The notes: a model not told the origin generated them from the sequence alone. 64,000 nucleotides of DNA from Branchiostoma floridae (GCF_000003815.2 NC_049993.1:4078891-4142890); one strand, 5' to 3'. Positions 32,006 to 41,945 are shown, numbered from the stretch's first letter. Translations and numbers: made by a program.

Positions 32006-33526
32006 ATGGGGAAAAATCTGCGACACGTGCTCATCTTTCTTCTCATCCTCTGGAATGAGTCCAACGTGTCAGAAACTTTCTGTGAAGACAAGCGTGATTT
32101 CACCAGCGTCCCTCAGAATATCACATACGGCAACCCCTTATCTTTACATAACTTGATAGCAAAAATTCAGCCCCACACACTTGTTAAGACATGGGGAGTA
32201 AATAAGCTGGACCTGTTCTCCAACCACATAACAAATATTCCGGCAGGTACATTTGCACATGTACAGCTATACAATCTCCAACTTTTGTGCTTGGCCCGCA
32301 ACAGGATAACAATGATTCAGAATGGCACATTTGCAGGTCTACACCGGCTAAGAATGTTAAACATGGCCCATAACAGGATAACAAGGATCGAGCCTGGTGC
32401 GTTTGCAGAGTTACCCCAGCTCTTTGAAATCAACCTATCATTCAATCAGATAATAACGATTCAGGCAGGTACATTTGCAGGCCCACCCATTCTCGGAAAG
32501 TTATCGATGAAAAACAACAAAATAGCTAAGATCGACCCTGGTGTGTTTGCAGAGTTACCACAGCTACAAGTACTGATCCTATCCTCAAACCAGATAACAA
32601 TGATTCAAACTAGCACATTTGCAGAGTTGCCGGAGCTCTTTACGTTGGACCTAGACTCCAACCAGATAACAATGATTCGAACTGGAACATTTGCAGATCT
32701 TCCCAGCCTCAGATGGGTGTATCTGAAATCCAATAAGATAACAGAGATTCAGCCCTGTGCATTTGTCAATGTACCCAAGCTACGAGAGGTTAAAGTAGAC
32801 AACAACCAGTTAACAATGATTCAAACTGGCACATTTGCAGACCTTCCCAGCCTCAGATGGGTGTATCTGCAATCCAATAAGATAACAGAGATTCAGCCCT
32901 GTGCATTTGTCAATGTACCCAAGCTACGAAAGGTTAGACTAGACCACAACCAGTTAACACTGATTCGAACTGGAACATTTGCAGACTTACACAGCCTCGA
33001 ATGGTTGCATCTGGAGGTCAATAAGATAACAGAGATTCAGCCCTGTGCATTTGTAAATCTACCACGAGAGGTTAACGTATACGTAGACGACAAGCAGATG
33101 CTGGAAGGATCGATATGCGAAGGAGGAACCATATCAACACAGTCTGTTGATATCCAAACCTCCTTCCAGTCATCTTTAGTTTCAACATCTTCTCCGTTTG
33201 GCAGCACATTAATCAATGCTGGCCCAACAGCGCGCCCTGAAGCCTCCACATCTGCCACACAGTCCCTAATTGATCCAATGCAAAGTGCTAACAACAGTTA
33301 CAATGGCACCGGCACCTCTCGCTATCACTGGTACTTCAAGCGCGATTTTGGTTCTGCAGGCAATACAAGCCAAGCTAGAGCAATAACACCTTCCCTCCTT
33401 GCAATGGACCGATCCCGGAGCCCCGCCCCCTGTTCGATCATGTTCTATTTCGAACACCTCCGTCAAAAACAGCGCTTGTCGGACAGAACTGGCCGCCGCC
33501 GCTGTTTGGTTGATAATAACGACTGA
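32006..33526 (+). CDS. Leucine-rich-repeat receptor, ectodomain exon
   Basis: The 506-residue frame starts at an ATG in a strong context (ACACCATGG), 21 bases after an acceptor (TCTGTTCAG, ending 31984). Residues 1-25 form a signal peptide (FLLILW core). About twelve LRRs of 24 residues follow (pattern LxxLxLxxNxIxxIxxGTFAxLP), residues 65-360. Then comes a Ser/Thr-rich, glycosylation-prone stalk (NNSYNGTGTS). LRR solenoids bind ligands. In this context a recognition receptor is inferred. From residue 466 (position 33403) the frame enters an inverted-repeat element and stops at 33524-33526 in element sequence, so the natural C-terminus is probably the membrane exon at 34221-35648. Classical cysteine-rich LRR caps are poorly developed. 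Confidence 0.8.
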   Translation: MGKNLRHVLIFLLILWNESNVSETFCEDKRDFTSVPQNITYGNPLSLHNLIAKIQPHTLVKTWGVNKLDLFSNHITNIPAGTFAHVQLYNLQLLCLARNRITMIQNGTFAGLHRLRMLNMAHNRITRIEPGAFAELPQLFEINLSFNQIITIQAGTFAGPPILGKLSMKNNKIAKIDPGVFAELPQLQVLILSSNQITMIQTSTFAELPELFTLDLDSNQITMIRTGTFADLPSLRWVYLKSNKITEIQPCAFVNVPKLREVKVDNNQLTMIQTGTFADLPSLRWVYLQSNKITEIQPCAFVNVPKLRKVRLDHNQLTLIRTGTFADLHSLEWLHLEVNKITEIQPCAFVNLPREVNVYVDDKQMLEGSICEGGTISTQSVDIQTSFQSSLVSTSSPFGSTLINAGPTARPEASTSATQSLIDPMQSANNSYNGTGTSRYHWYFKRDFGSAGNTSQARAITPSLLAMDRSRSPAPCSIMFYFEHLRQKQRLSDRTGRRRCLVDNND

Positions 33527-34189
33527 CTTCGGTTTAGCTCCTTTGACCCTGAAATCCTCTCAGACCAAGCCGAAAAAAATGCGCTGACTTCTTTGTTGAA
33601 GGCTACATGCACTGGGTACAATCATCTGAGGAGGGGGCTGATATAGTTGTGGTACGGGCGTCATAATTTCAGTCAAAGCGGAAGCGGGAGGCACCGCATA
33701 TCTTTACCTTGTTGGTGGACAGAAGTGTCCGGTTTCTGACGTACGTCGATGCAGGTGAAAAACAGGGTACATCTATCTGTGACTGAGTTTCTACTGCGTT
33801 TGTTGCATGCATAACAGCTGCATGTATGCTCATGATACAAGCGAAATCAAGAAGAAAGCAGCTCAGGCACTCGTGGAGGGGGAGCTTGTACTACGCACCA
33901 AATAATGGCACACTTCTACAAAGTCTACCAGTGCAGATTCCCGTGTCTTATACATACCCTGCACTACACGTGCATCCTGCCCACCACCAATGTAATGCTA
34001 TGCAGTGGCTCTCGCTCCCACAATACCTATACTCGGTGGGTGTAGTCTTCGACAAAGAATAGCATAGCATATTTCCTTGGCCATTTCTGTTCAACTGGGG
34101 CTGTTTTTGACGGAGGTGTTCGAAATAGAATAGGGGGTTCCATGTTGTTCTATTTGTTCGATATGACGTTCGATCGGGATCGGTCCATT
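33403..34189. mobile_element. Inverted-repeat element splitting the LRR gene
   Basis: The left end (AATGGACCGATCCCG) and right end (CGGGATCGGTCCATT) are inverted copies. Further in, the block ending GAACACCTCCGTCAAAAACAG (33450-33473) has its reverse complement at 34100-34125. It is 787 bp long with no transposase frame. Flanking duplications are not evident. It lies between the LRR ectodomain frame and the membrane/tail frame. Confidence 0.75.
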
Positions 34190-34220
34190 ACTTCAGACAA
34201 ACCAGAAATCCGCAGTTCTC

Positions 34221-35648
34221 ATGAATTATCTCCCAATTTACCCAATTTACCACAGATTTACCACAGATAGAGGCAATGTTCTCATTGCCTCTATCTGTGG
34301 TTCAATAGCTGGCATTATCCTGATTGGCGCCATCATTCTCACTATCTGGTGCAAGAGGAGGACCAGCCATCCTCCTTTGGGACTAAAAAATGTTTCTGTA
34401 ATGGTAAGTGGCCAGAATGACTATGAAAACAAGGATCATGATCAGACAGGGCAGGGCCAGTCTCAGGCCATTACTGAATCCAACACAAACAGCGCAGCTG
34501 CTGTAATTACCAGTGGTCATTATCACCAGTATGAAGATAAAGACAAACAACACAGCCATACAAGTCAGGGCCAGTCTAAGGCCATCACTGAATCCAACAC
34601 AAACACCACAGTTAGTGCAGTGCTCAGTGGTCATGATCACCAGTATGAAGATGTAGACAAACAACATACTCAGATAGGGCAGGGCCAGTCTCAGGCCACC
34701 ACTAAGTTAAACACAAACACCACAGCTGCTGTGGTAAGCAGTGGCCATGATCAACAGTATGAAGATATAGACAAACAACGTGAACAGGCAGGGCAGGGTC
34801 AGTCTCCGGCCATCACTGAATCCAACACAAACACCACAGCTGCTGTAGTAACCAGTGGCCATGATCACCAGTATGAAGATATGGCCCCGCAACACAATCA
34901 GACAGGGCAGGACCAGTCTCAGGCCATCACTAAATCCAACACAAACCCCAAAGCTACAGTAGTGGCCAGTGGTCATGATCACCAGTATAAAAACATGGAC
35001 AGCCAGACAGGGCAGGATAATCCTCAGGCCATCACTAACTCCTTTGATGCTAGAAATCTATCATATGGCTCAGGGCCGACTGCCTCGCAGCTTAATTCCT
35101 TGTACACAAACACCACAGCTGTTGTGGAAGCTAGTAGTTATGATCAGGCAGGGCAGGGCCAGTCTCAGGCTGTCACTGAATCCTTGGATACTGGTAATAT
35201 ATCTTATGGCACAGGGCCGACTGCCTCACAGCTCAACTCCTTGTACAACGTTGAGAGCCAGTATCAGGCCAGTATCAGGACCAGCAGTCATAGTCAGACA
35301 AGGCAGGGCCAGTCTCAGGCTATCATTGAGTCCAACCCAAACACTACAGCTGTTGTAGTGACCAGTGGTAATGATCAGACAGGGCAGGGCCAGTCTCAGG
35401 CCATCACTGAATCCAACCCAAGCACTACAGCTGCTGTAGTGACCAGTGGTCATGATCAAACAGGGCAGGGCCAGTCTCAGGCATTCACTGGGTCATTTGA
35501 TGTCAGGTCGTGTGGCGTGACGGCAGGTTGTTTGGCCCAGAACTCAGAGGTCCTGGGTTCAAATCCTCAAGGCACTTTGCAGGACGTCTCTCCCTTCACT
35601 AATGTGAAAATGAGTACCTATCTCCGTATCAGGCCGTCCCTCGAATAG
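34221..35648 (+). CDS. LRR receptor, membrane segment and repeat-rich cytoplasmic tail
   Basis: This open frame is probably the 3' coding part of the LRR receptor. Acceptor candidates TTTACCACAG end at 34250 and 34266; the ATG at 34221 is only the first in the frame. A membrane helix (IAGIILIGAIILTIW, about 34310-34355) is followed by basic CKRR, a stop-transfer signal, so the rest is cytoplasmic. The tail holds five units of about 38 residues (GQGQSQAITESNTN... SGHDHQYED) and two copies of SYG(S/T)GPTASQLNSLY. Tyrosines in YEN, YED and NSLY contexts could be phosphorylation or SH2-binding sites (inference). The last 45 residues or so read through a SINE-like sequence (35505-35648). The exact join to 32006-33526 is unresolved. 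A GC donor at 33357-33358 would be in phase with the acceptor at 34266. Confidence 0.7.
   Translation: MNYLPIYPIYHRFTTDRGNVLIASICGSIAGIILIGAIILTIWCKRRTSHPPLGLKNVSVMVSGQNDYENKDHDQTGQGQSQAITESNTNSAAAVITSGHYHQYEDKDKQHSHTSQGQSKAITESNTNTTVSAVLSGHDHQYEDVDKQHTQIGQGQSQATTKLNTNTTAAVVSSGHDQQYEDIDKQREQAGQGQSPAITESNTNTTAAVVTSGHDHQYEDMAPQHNQTGQDQSQAITKSNTNPKATVVASGHDHQYKNMDSQTGQDNPQAITNSFDARNLSYGSGPTASQLNSLYTNTTAVVEASSYDQAGQGQSQAVTESLDTGNISYGTGPTASQLNSLYNVESQYQASIRTSSHSQTRQGQSQAIIESNPNTTAVVVTSGNDQTGQGQSQAITESNPSTTAAVVTSGHDQTGQGQSQAFTGSFDVRSCGVTAGCLAQNSEVLGSNPQGTLQDVSPFTNVKMSTYLRIRPSLE
34261..34300. repeat. Perfect 18-bp palindrome inside coding sequence
   Basis: The arm CCACAGATAGAGGCAATG (34261-34278) and its exact reverse complement (34283-34300) are separated by TTCT. 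It spans the junction just before the membrane helix and includes one candidate splice acceptor (CCACAG). Confidence 0.95.
34438..35500 (+). repeat. Coding minisatellite, 113-114-bp unit
   Basis: Five consecutive units are spaced 112-114 bases apart (GGTCAT-ATCACCAGTATGAA near 34517, 34629, 34743, 34856, 34970). They are followed by shorter partial units sharing GGGCAGGGCCAGTCTCAGGC. Frame is kept throughout, so the array can expand or contract as protein. Confidence 0.9.
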
Positions 35649-35665
35649 GACGAGAAGTCCCGTGT
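35505..35665 (+). mobile_element. tRNA-derived SINE-like fragment, exonised
   Basis: GTGGCGTGACGGCAGG resembles an A box. About 40 bases on, GGTCCTGGGTTCAAATCC is a B box. The downstream body is AT/GC mixed without a clear tail. It supplies the C-terminal residues and stop codon (35646-35648) of the LRR-receptor tail. Confidence 0.55.
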
Positions 35666-37859
35666 TTGAAGAGAGCCACACATAGAGCACGTCCAAAAAA
35701 ACCTCAACACTTATCGAAAATAGAAGACAAGAATACCACTCCATGAAGGCACTGTATGTGGCCACGTACACCAATGTATTTTCATGGCTCTATGATATAT
35801 ATTTAGAAACATTCAATCGGAAATTTAAGAGGAAACAGAGAGCTGGGAAGACAACCTGCATCTGTATGTATTAAAAAGTACTAAAAGTGATTAGAAAATA
35901 ATTTCATCACGTTATTAGATCATAGGACATAGAAATTTTCTTTTACACATTGTCTACCTACCAGTTAATCTCACCTTAGCTGACGTTTCGATGCCTGTTA
36001 GACATCTTCCCCATAGCCAATACCTGGAGGTCTGCTTCTCGCTACCCCAAAAGAAGCAGAACTTCAGTTAGAAGCTCTGAGGAAGTTGTATGACATCAGC
36101 TTAGGTTAGATTAATTGGCTGTGTACAGGAAAACTCCTATATCCTGTTAGAAAGTAGTCTGTTAGTTGGTTGGTTGGATTCAAAAATTTCTAATTCGTTG
36201 TTGTGGGCCACCAGGAGAACGCTAGATGACACTATGTGCTGCTTATGTGGTAGTAATGTTTTTGAGATACCCTTTAGCCCCTAACGGAGCTGATATTCCA
36301 GGGTTCAGAAAGTAAAAGGAATCTATTGGCTTAATTCAGATCCTGCAACGTTAGCAATACAGTGGCTAGAGATTAACGTATGGTTGGCAAACATCTATAC
36401 AGGGATTTAAATAAGCCTGGCATAGTGCAAAAATTCCAATGGAATGTAAGAAAAAAGCCTGTACATTTTTGGGCATCATCAACCACTATATGCCTATTAC
36501 GAAGCTAACAGTTATTCAGGCAACATGATTTTGGAAACGATCAGACGGTTCAAACAGCATCCACTGCTGTCGTCTGACAGCGACTTCACGAAAATCTGGA
36601 GTCATTAGAGTAACTGTTACCTTGTCTATCTTATTACCTGGATGTTTTACCTTCATCGGTGTATTAGAATGTAGTCCGTGGTTTGTGGAGACTTCAGTTT
36701 AGAACTACTGGTTGTAGGCATGTGGGATGCTAGTCGGACTCTATGTGATACTTTGAAACTGCATGATACTAAAGAGCTACGAAGGGCCATGGAGGACCAA
36801 GTGCATTGGATGAAGATCTCGGGATTGGTTCTAACTAAAGAAAAAATAGATTTGAAATCACACCCTACAAAGGTAAAATGTAAAGCTCGCAGAAATTTCA
36901 ATATTGCCATGCCTACTTGGCGAATGTGTTGTCTGAGGGCTTACAATTATGGGACCATAACTACGACTAAAAGTTTAGCGTACGAACCTCTCTGTGTAGC
37001 TGTCGCTAATCAGCACCAAGGGAGTTTTGTCATTCTGTGTAAGGTATGGACAATTCAAGTTTGGGCAATTTAAGTTTGAAAATCTCAAAGTACTGCAGAA
37101 GCTGTAGGAGTTGTAAGTTACCGATCAGCTATATCTTAATGGTCGTTATCACCACTGGATGTTGCTGATTGGATGTGAGCTTTATTACATCTGAGTAATG
37201 CCGGCAGTATTTTGTTCTTATTTTCTTGGTGGTATTGTAAAGATAGTGGTCATACCTATTTCTTGTATTATTCACTTTAATTGAATGACTTGTTTGTGCT
37301 ATCTATCGGTCGACCGCAAGGCGGGCGACTGCAAGTCTCCACTGCAGTTGAATGTTTATTTCATATATGAGAAACCAATATTTGCTGTAGTGGCCGGCTT
37401 TGGATGTGTTAACACCTAGGAAGTATTTATGTTTTTATTAGCTTTAGGAGTACTACATGTTATTCTATGACTTCTGTGTAATGAGCTTAGAAAAATAAAA
37501 TACAAGAAAGAGTACAGATTCGACAATTTGTCTTTAAGTCATTTTATGAGGTTGCAAGTGGAAAAAACATAATTGTCCTGACATCCTTTCACAACGCGTC
37601 CTGTCCACCCTTATCTTCACAAGCCAACTACCGAACACTAAAATTTGAAAGCATTAAAACTGTAAAAAAAAAATATGACGGGGGAGGGGGGCATATAGAC
37701 TATCTGACGTGTCCCTGACGCCATGTGGCCGAAATGCTGAATAATTGACAGTTTGTGTGCCCCTACTTTTACGTGTAAGTCGTTTGAACTCTAATTCTTT
37801 AGTCATATAAGGTAGTAGTCATATAAAAAGCATTTCCATATATTGGAACTTATTCTTGT
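35666..37859. other. Intergenic, Penelope-like remnant at 35960-36115
   Basis: The block 35975-36115 contains GACGTTTCGATGCCTGTTAGACATC and, inverted, GAAGCAGAACT-CAGTTAGAAGCTCTGAGGA. It matches the 16800-16870 region and looks like decayed Penelope-like terminal sequence. The frame 36678-37073 has no recognisable domain or splice support. No other gene was seen. Confidence 0.5.
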
Positions 37860-38462
37860 GCAATACGCTTTGACCTGACTTGTATTTTGAAACATTCACC
37901 ATGTTAAAATAAATCCCCATCATCATTATTAATGTTGATATAATTTGAATGGCCAGCTTCAGACAATCAGCCCCGCCCTGTAGGTAAGACTAATCCCGGG
38001 TCGTTTACCACTCGGCATTACGGACCAGCTACTGAAAGATGCACTACTAAAATACTACTATTACTACTACTGAAAGATGCACCCTACATGTTCACAACAA
38101 CAGCCTAAACCACTGCTTAAAAAAAGCTAGCATTTTGCCCAAGTTTGCGAGTGTGAACGTTTTTTTTTCTAGTTATTGGAATTTGCTGTAGGCAGTCATT
38201 CGTTAACACGTCGAAATTGCGACACCTCTTGCCATCATACAAAGACTCCCTTGGGACTAAATGTAACACTCCCTTGAGACAATATGGTGATGCCCAAGGA
38301 CGCTAACGAAGCCAATACAGGTTTGTCTATTGCAAACCTGTAACAATATGATCAGCTACCACCCTACATGTACACAACAACAGCGTGAGCCATTCTACAC
38401 GAGCTCCAGACCAGAACGTGTCTGAGTGGTTTGAAAGGTAAGTTTCTGTCGGTGGATAAACT

Positions 38463-39116
38463 TTGAAGGTAAATCTGTCACGTTTGTGCTCAATGTTACC
38501 AGCTGTGCTCCAGGCAAAGAAGGAGCAAATTGTAGCAAACCGTGTCCAATCGGTCGGTTCGGTTGTACATCAAGTTTGTACCTGTAAGAACAATGCTACA
38601 TGTGACGACGTGGATGGCAGCTGCGCATGTATGACGCCATGGTTGGGACCGGACTGTGATCAATGGCAGACAAGCAGAGATGAACCGCTGCTAGAAAGTC
38701 TGGTCCCACTGGGCTCCTTAGTCTTACTTGTTGCCATAGTGATGGCAGTTCTCTACAAAACGGGCTTTTTGGCTTGCTCCGTGCCCGACACAGGCGAGGA
38801 AGACAAGATACTTTTCGAGCTGAGGAGAATGGAGCAGGATCTAGCACAGAGTCTACAGCCGGGATGGCTGGGACGTTGGGAGAAGAAGATCAAACATCTT
38901 ACTCCTGGTGCCCTGATAGGAGAAGGAATGTTTGGACTAGTCAGAAAAGGAAAACTGCGCACGTCTAAGGGAGAGCTCGCCGTTGCCGCCAAGACAGTTC
39001 GCGTCGAGAACTCACAGTCCTACCGAGACTTCTACAGAGAAGCAGCCATTTTGATAGCTGTGCACCAACAACGAGATGGCGATTGTCGTGATTCCAACAT
39101 TGTTCGACTTGCGTAG
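38463..39116 (+). pseudogene. Truncated receptor tyrosine kinase copy 2
   Basis: This is homologous to 26780-27600 of copy 1. EGF-like remnants (CKNNATCDDVDGSCACM) are followed by a membrane helix (LVPLGSLVLLVAIVMAVLY) and the kinase N-lobe (GEGMFGLV, AVAAKTVR, DFYREAAIL), ending at SNIVRLA with a stop at 39114-39116. The C-lobe with HRD and DFG is missing: a tandem repeat unit begins exactly there. A frameshift near 38565 separates the upstream GRFGC stretch from the rest, and most of the ectodomain is deleted. It lies directly behind the family's upstream region (37860-38460) and is intronless like copy 1. It cannot encode an active kinase. Confidence 0.85.
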
Positions 39117-39710
39117 CTTTCACACAGGACAAGATTTGCTGTTCTTTGTTAAACTTAACACGCTAACACAGCAAGAGCTATTCATTTGAAGCTGCTGCTT
39201 TAGTGGACGGCGCATGTGCTATATTAAGCGGAAAATACTCTTAATTTGGTAAAAGCAATGCCTCTTCTTCAAATAATGATTAACGCTACCTTTCCGACAC
39301 CTTTTTTCCACCTATACATAAAAGGGGGGAGGTTTGCTTAAACCTCCCCCTTTTATGTAAAGTCAGCTCAAATGTAACGGAAAGACATCGGAAAGATTGT
39401 ATCTCTTATATGTAGCTTTCACATAGGAGATTTGCTTGTCTTGGTTAAACTTAACACACAAACCCAGCAGGAGCTATTCATTTGAAGCCGCTGCTTTAGT
39501 GAACGGCGCATGTGGTATATTGAGCGGAAAATACTCTTAATTTGGTAAAAGTAATGCCTCTTCTTCAAGTAATGATTAACGCTACCTTTCCGACATCTTT
39601 TTTCCACCTATACATAAAAGGGGGGAGGTTTGCTTAAACCTCCCCCCTTTTATGTAAAGTCAGCTCAAATGTACGGAAAGATATCGGAAAGAATTGTATC
39701 TGTTATATGT
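39115..39710. repeat. Two-copy 299-bp tandem repeat with strong hairpin
   Basis: Copies start at 39115 and 39414 and are over 85% alike by eye. Each carries a hairpin CATAAAAGGGGGGAGGTTT - GCTT - AAACCTCCCCCTTTTATG near its end. The left border coincides with the break of kinase copy 2. Confidence 0.88.
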
Positions 39711-41109
39711 CGTATGGTCGGTTCAAACCCTGTAGATGTTTTCTGTACATAAGCAATACCCCTTTCATATACGGCACATATAAGGATGATTAAAGGTTAT
39801 GTAAAGATATTACATGTATTTAATCTGCCTTAACGAATTTCAGCCAAATTTCAGGTCATTCGGTGCAGGAACGACGGAGAGGAATCACTTTAACGATCGC
39901 GACAGGAGAAAGAAAGAAAGAAGAAACAATACGAACACTAGAAAGGCCGACATTTGCTTAGGATCAAATACAGCATATTTCAGCCATACCTTTTCCCATA
40001 CAACATTTAACTGTCTCAAATAACCCCTGCTCGAAAATGGAACATTTAGGGGCACACCCCAGTTTCTCGCCCCCATTGAAACGTATAGTTAAGAGACTAT
40101 TTTCAACGACGCCGTATTTCCAAACAAAATTTTCCCCGGGAACTACATCTATACAGTATACAGGAAGTAAAAATGTACCATCTGGTCTAACATCTGATTT
40201 GCAAGAAAATTGTAGGACCTAAAATCTTACAATATCCTAATGAATTTTGAAAGCCTGTAGCGATGACATTATCGGTCAAGCTGCCCGGGGCGCTTCACTG
40301 TTTGCGTCCTCGGAGCGATACCCGGAAGCCAAGATGTGTCGACAAAAAGTTACCAAAAACAACATATAAGGGTCGAAGTTTATACTAGCAGCGGATCCGC
40401 TACGCTAATTTTACACTGAGTAACTGGGCACTAAGGAACTGGTCGATATTTAGCGGGGGGGGCGGTCGTCGGAGGGGGGGATGGGTCTAGGAAAAAAAAT
40501 TTGAGCCAGGGGGAGGGCCTAGGAAAAAAAAATTTGAGCGGGGGGGAGGGCCTAGGAAAAATTGTTTGCTCGGACTATCAGTGAAATTTGTTCGTCCAAA
40601 TGCCGGAAATGGCGTTTCAGAGGGTCAAAATTTCCCCGGGCCTCAACAAGCTTGAGACGCCTCGCGCCCGAGTTCGGCGCCCGGCAAGGCAAAAAAGTTG
40701 GTGGCTTCGGCGCTCCATATGCTGAAAATTCGCTCAGTATTCACTCAGTAATATTTTCCTGCCGCGCCTTCGACTCTATCTCTGTTAAACACCGCTACAA
40801 CGTTGTAAAACTATTTATGTTACAATAGTATTTACCGTTTTAACGCTGGTATAAAGGTGGGCGGAGAAAATATCAGTCAAATTTGTTTACCTTTCTTTTG
40901 AAGCTGGCGCGGCAAAGACATGAAGCCGAAGTTCATACCGGACGTGGTAGACTATTCTCAGAGTTCTACTGTATGATATAATAAGTTCTCGATAAAGGTA
41001 CCAAAATGCGACGTAAAAAATGTACTTCCGGTTTGCAATGCCACAATTCAGTCACGGTGACGAAATTCAGAATAATCCACGTTTTAACGTCCGAGAAAAC
41101 AAAAGGGCA
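39711..41109. other. Repeat-rich DNA without gene
   Basis: At 39840-39925 the words AAATTTCAGGTCATTCGGTGC and GGAGAAAGAAAGAAAGAAG belong to a dispersed family also seen at 42800, 44110-44200 and 49195-49300. Frames at 40037 and 40562 have no domain. Confidence 0.5.
40455..40565. repeat. G-run/A-run minisatellite
   Basis: Three units of about 33-36 bases, each a G-rich block (GGGGGGAGGG), then CCTAGG and A8-9 TTTGAGC. The clustered G runs on one strand have G-quadruplex potential (inference). Confidence 0.85.
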
Positions 41110-41306
41110 NNNNNNNNNNNNNNNNNNNNNNNNNNNNNNNNNNNNNNNNNNNNNNNNNNNNNNNNNNNNNNNNNNNNNNNNNNNNNNNNNNNNNNNNNNN
41201 NNNNNNNNNNNNNNNNNNNNNNNNNNNNNNNNNNNNNNNNNNNNNNNNNNNNNNNNNNNNNNNNNNNNNNNNNNNNNNNNNNNNNNNNNNNNNNNNNNNN
41301 NNNNNN
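41110..41306. other. Assembly gap (197 N)
   Basis: A run of 197 N. Sequence on both sides is single-copy by eye. Open frames crossing it are meaningless. Confidence 0.99.
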
Positions 41307-41565
41307 CCCGATTCGCATGAGGGAAATGTTGTTATACGTGTCGTTACCATGACAACAGCCTTGGCTGCAGTCTTCAGATATACCGATTAGACAGGGCGTG
41401 CCACTTTATACGAAAAATCGAATTAACTTGCGACCAATCACAGCCAGCAGCGGCCCCAACAAAGGCGGTAACATAACGCCAATCAAGAAGAGGCACGAAA
41501 CTTTGCGAAAATAAACCGAGAAACTGCGGTGTTTTGGACTGGATAACATACACAAGTATCTCTCT

Positions 41566-41793
41566 ATGTCGTCGATCTGTCAAGAAGTGGACGACGCGGA
41601 AACTATTGCTTCTACAACAACTGTTGAGGGACAAGGACAAGGGGCAGCGGTGCAGTCAGGGCTGACACCGATCGCCAGGAAACGACGCCGAGGCCGCGGT
41701 GGACGGCTCGACTGTCGAGCCAGTCTCGAATCCAAGAAAAATGGCACAAGAGGCGGAAGTGGCTTCGTCACATCGGAGATGAGTGGTGTGTGA
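41566..41793 (+). CDS. Hypothetical basic protein or first exon
   Basis: A 75-residue ATG frame in CpG-rich DNA. It is acidic and Thr-rich at the N-terminus, then has a basic patch (RKRRRGRGGRL) like a nuclear localisation or nucleic-acid-binding stretch. A donor-like GATGAGTG|GTGTGTG lies at its end, so it could be a first coding exon, but I found no matching downstream exon before 45873. No family was recognised. It may be chance. Confidence 0.25.
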   Translation: MSSICQEVDDAETIASTTTVEGQGQGAAVQSGLTPIARKRRRGRGGRLDCRASLESKKNGTRGGSGFVTSEMSGV

Positions 41794-41899
41794 CGTGTGT
41801 TTACAGTTTGCACCAGGAGAAAAACATCCTTTAACGATTCCTTTGTCAATAGTTTTTAAACTATGAAAATAGGAAGCGTGACTACTGAGAAAAGAATCT

Positions 41900-41945
41900 G
41901 AACTAACAAAGGAGCTTTTATCTGATAAAAGCTCCTTGAACTAAC
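41900..41945. repeat. 30-bp perfect hairpin flanked by 8-bp direct repeats
   Basis: GAACTAAC (41900-41907) is followed by a hairpin whose arms AAGGAGCTTTTATC and GATAAAAGCTCCTT are separated by one T. GAACTAAC then repeats (41938-41945). The form is that of a tiny insertion with an 8-bp target duplication. Confidence 0.93.

Noticed and set aside
36678-37073. 131-residue plus-strand frame
   Set aside because: No recognisable domain, no acceptor/donor support and no ATG context of note.
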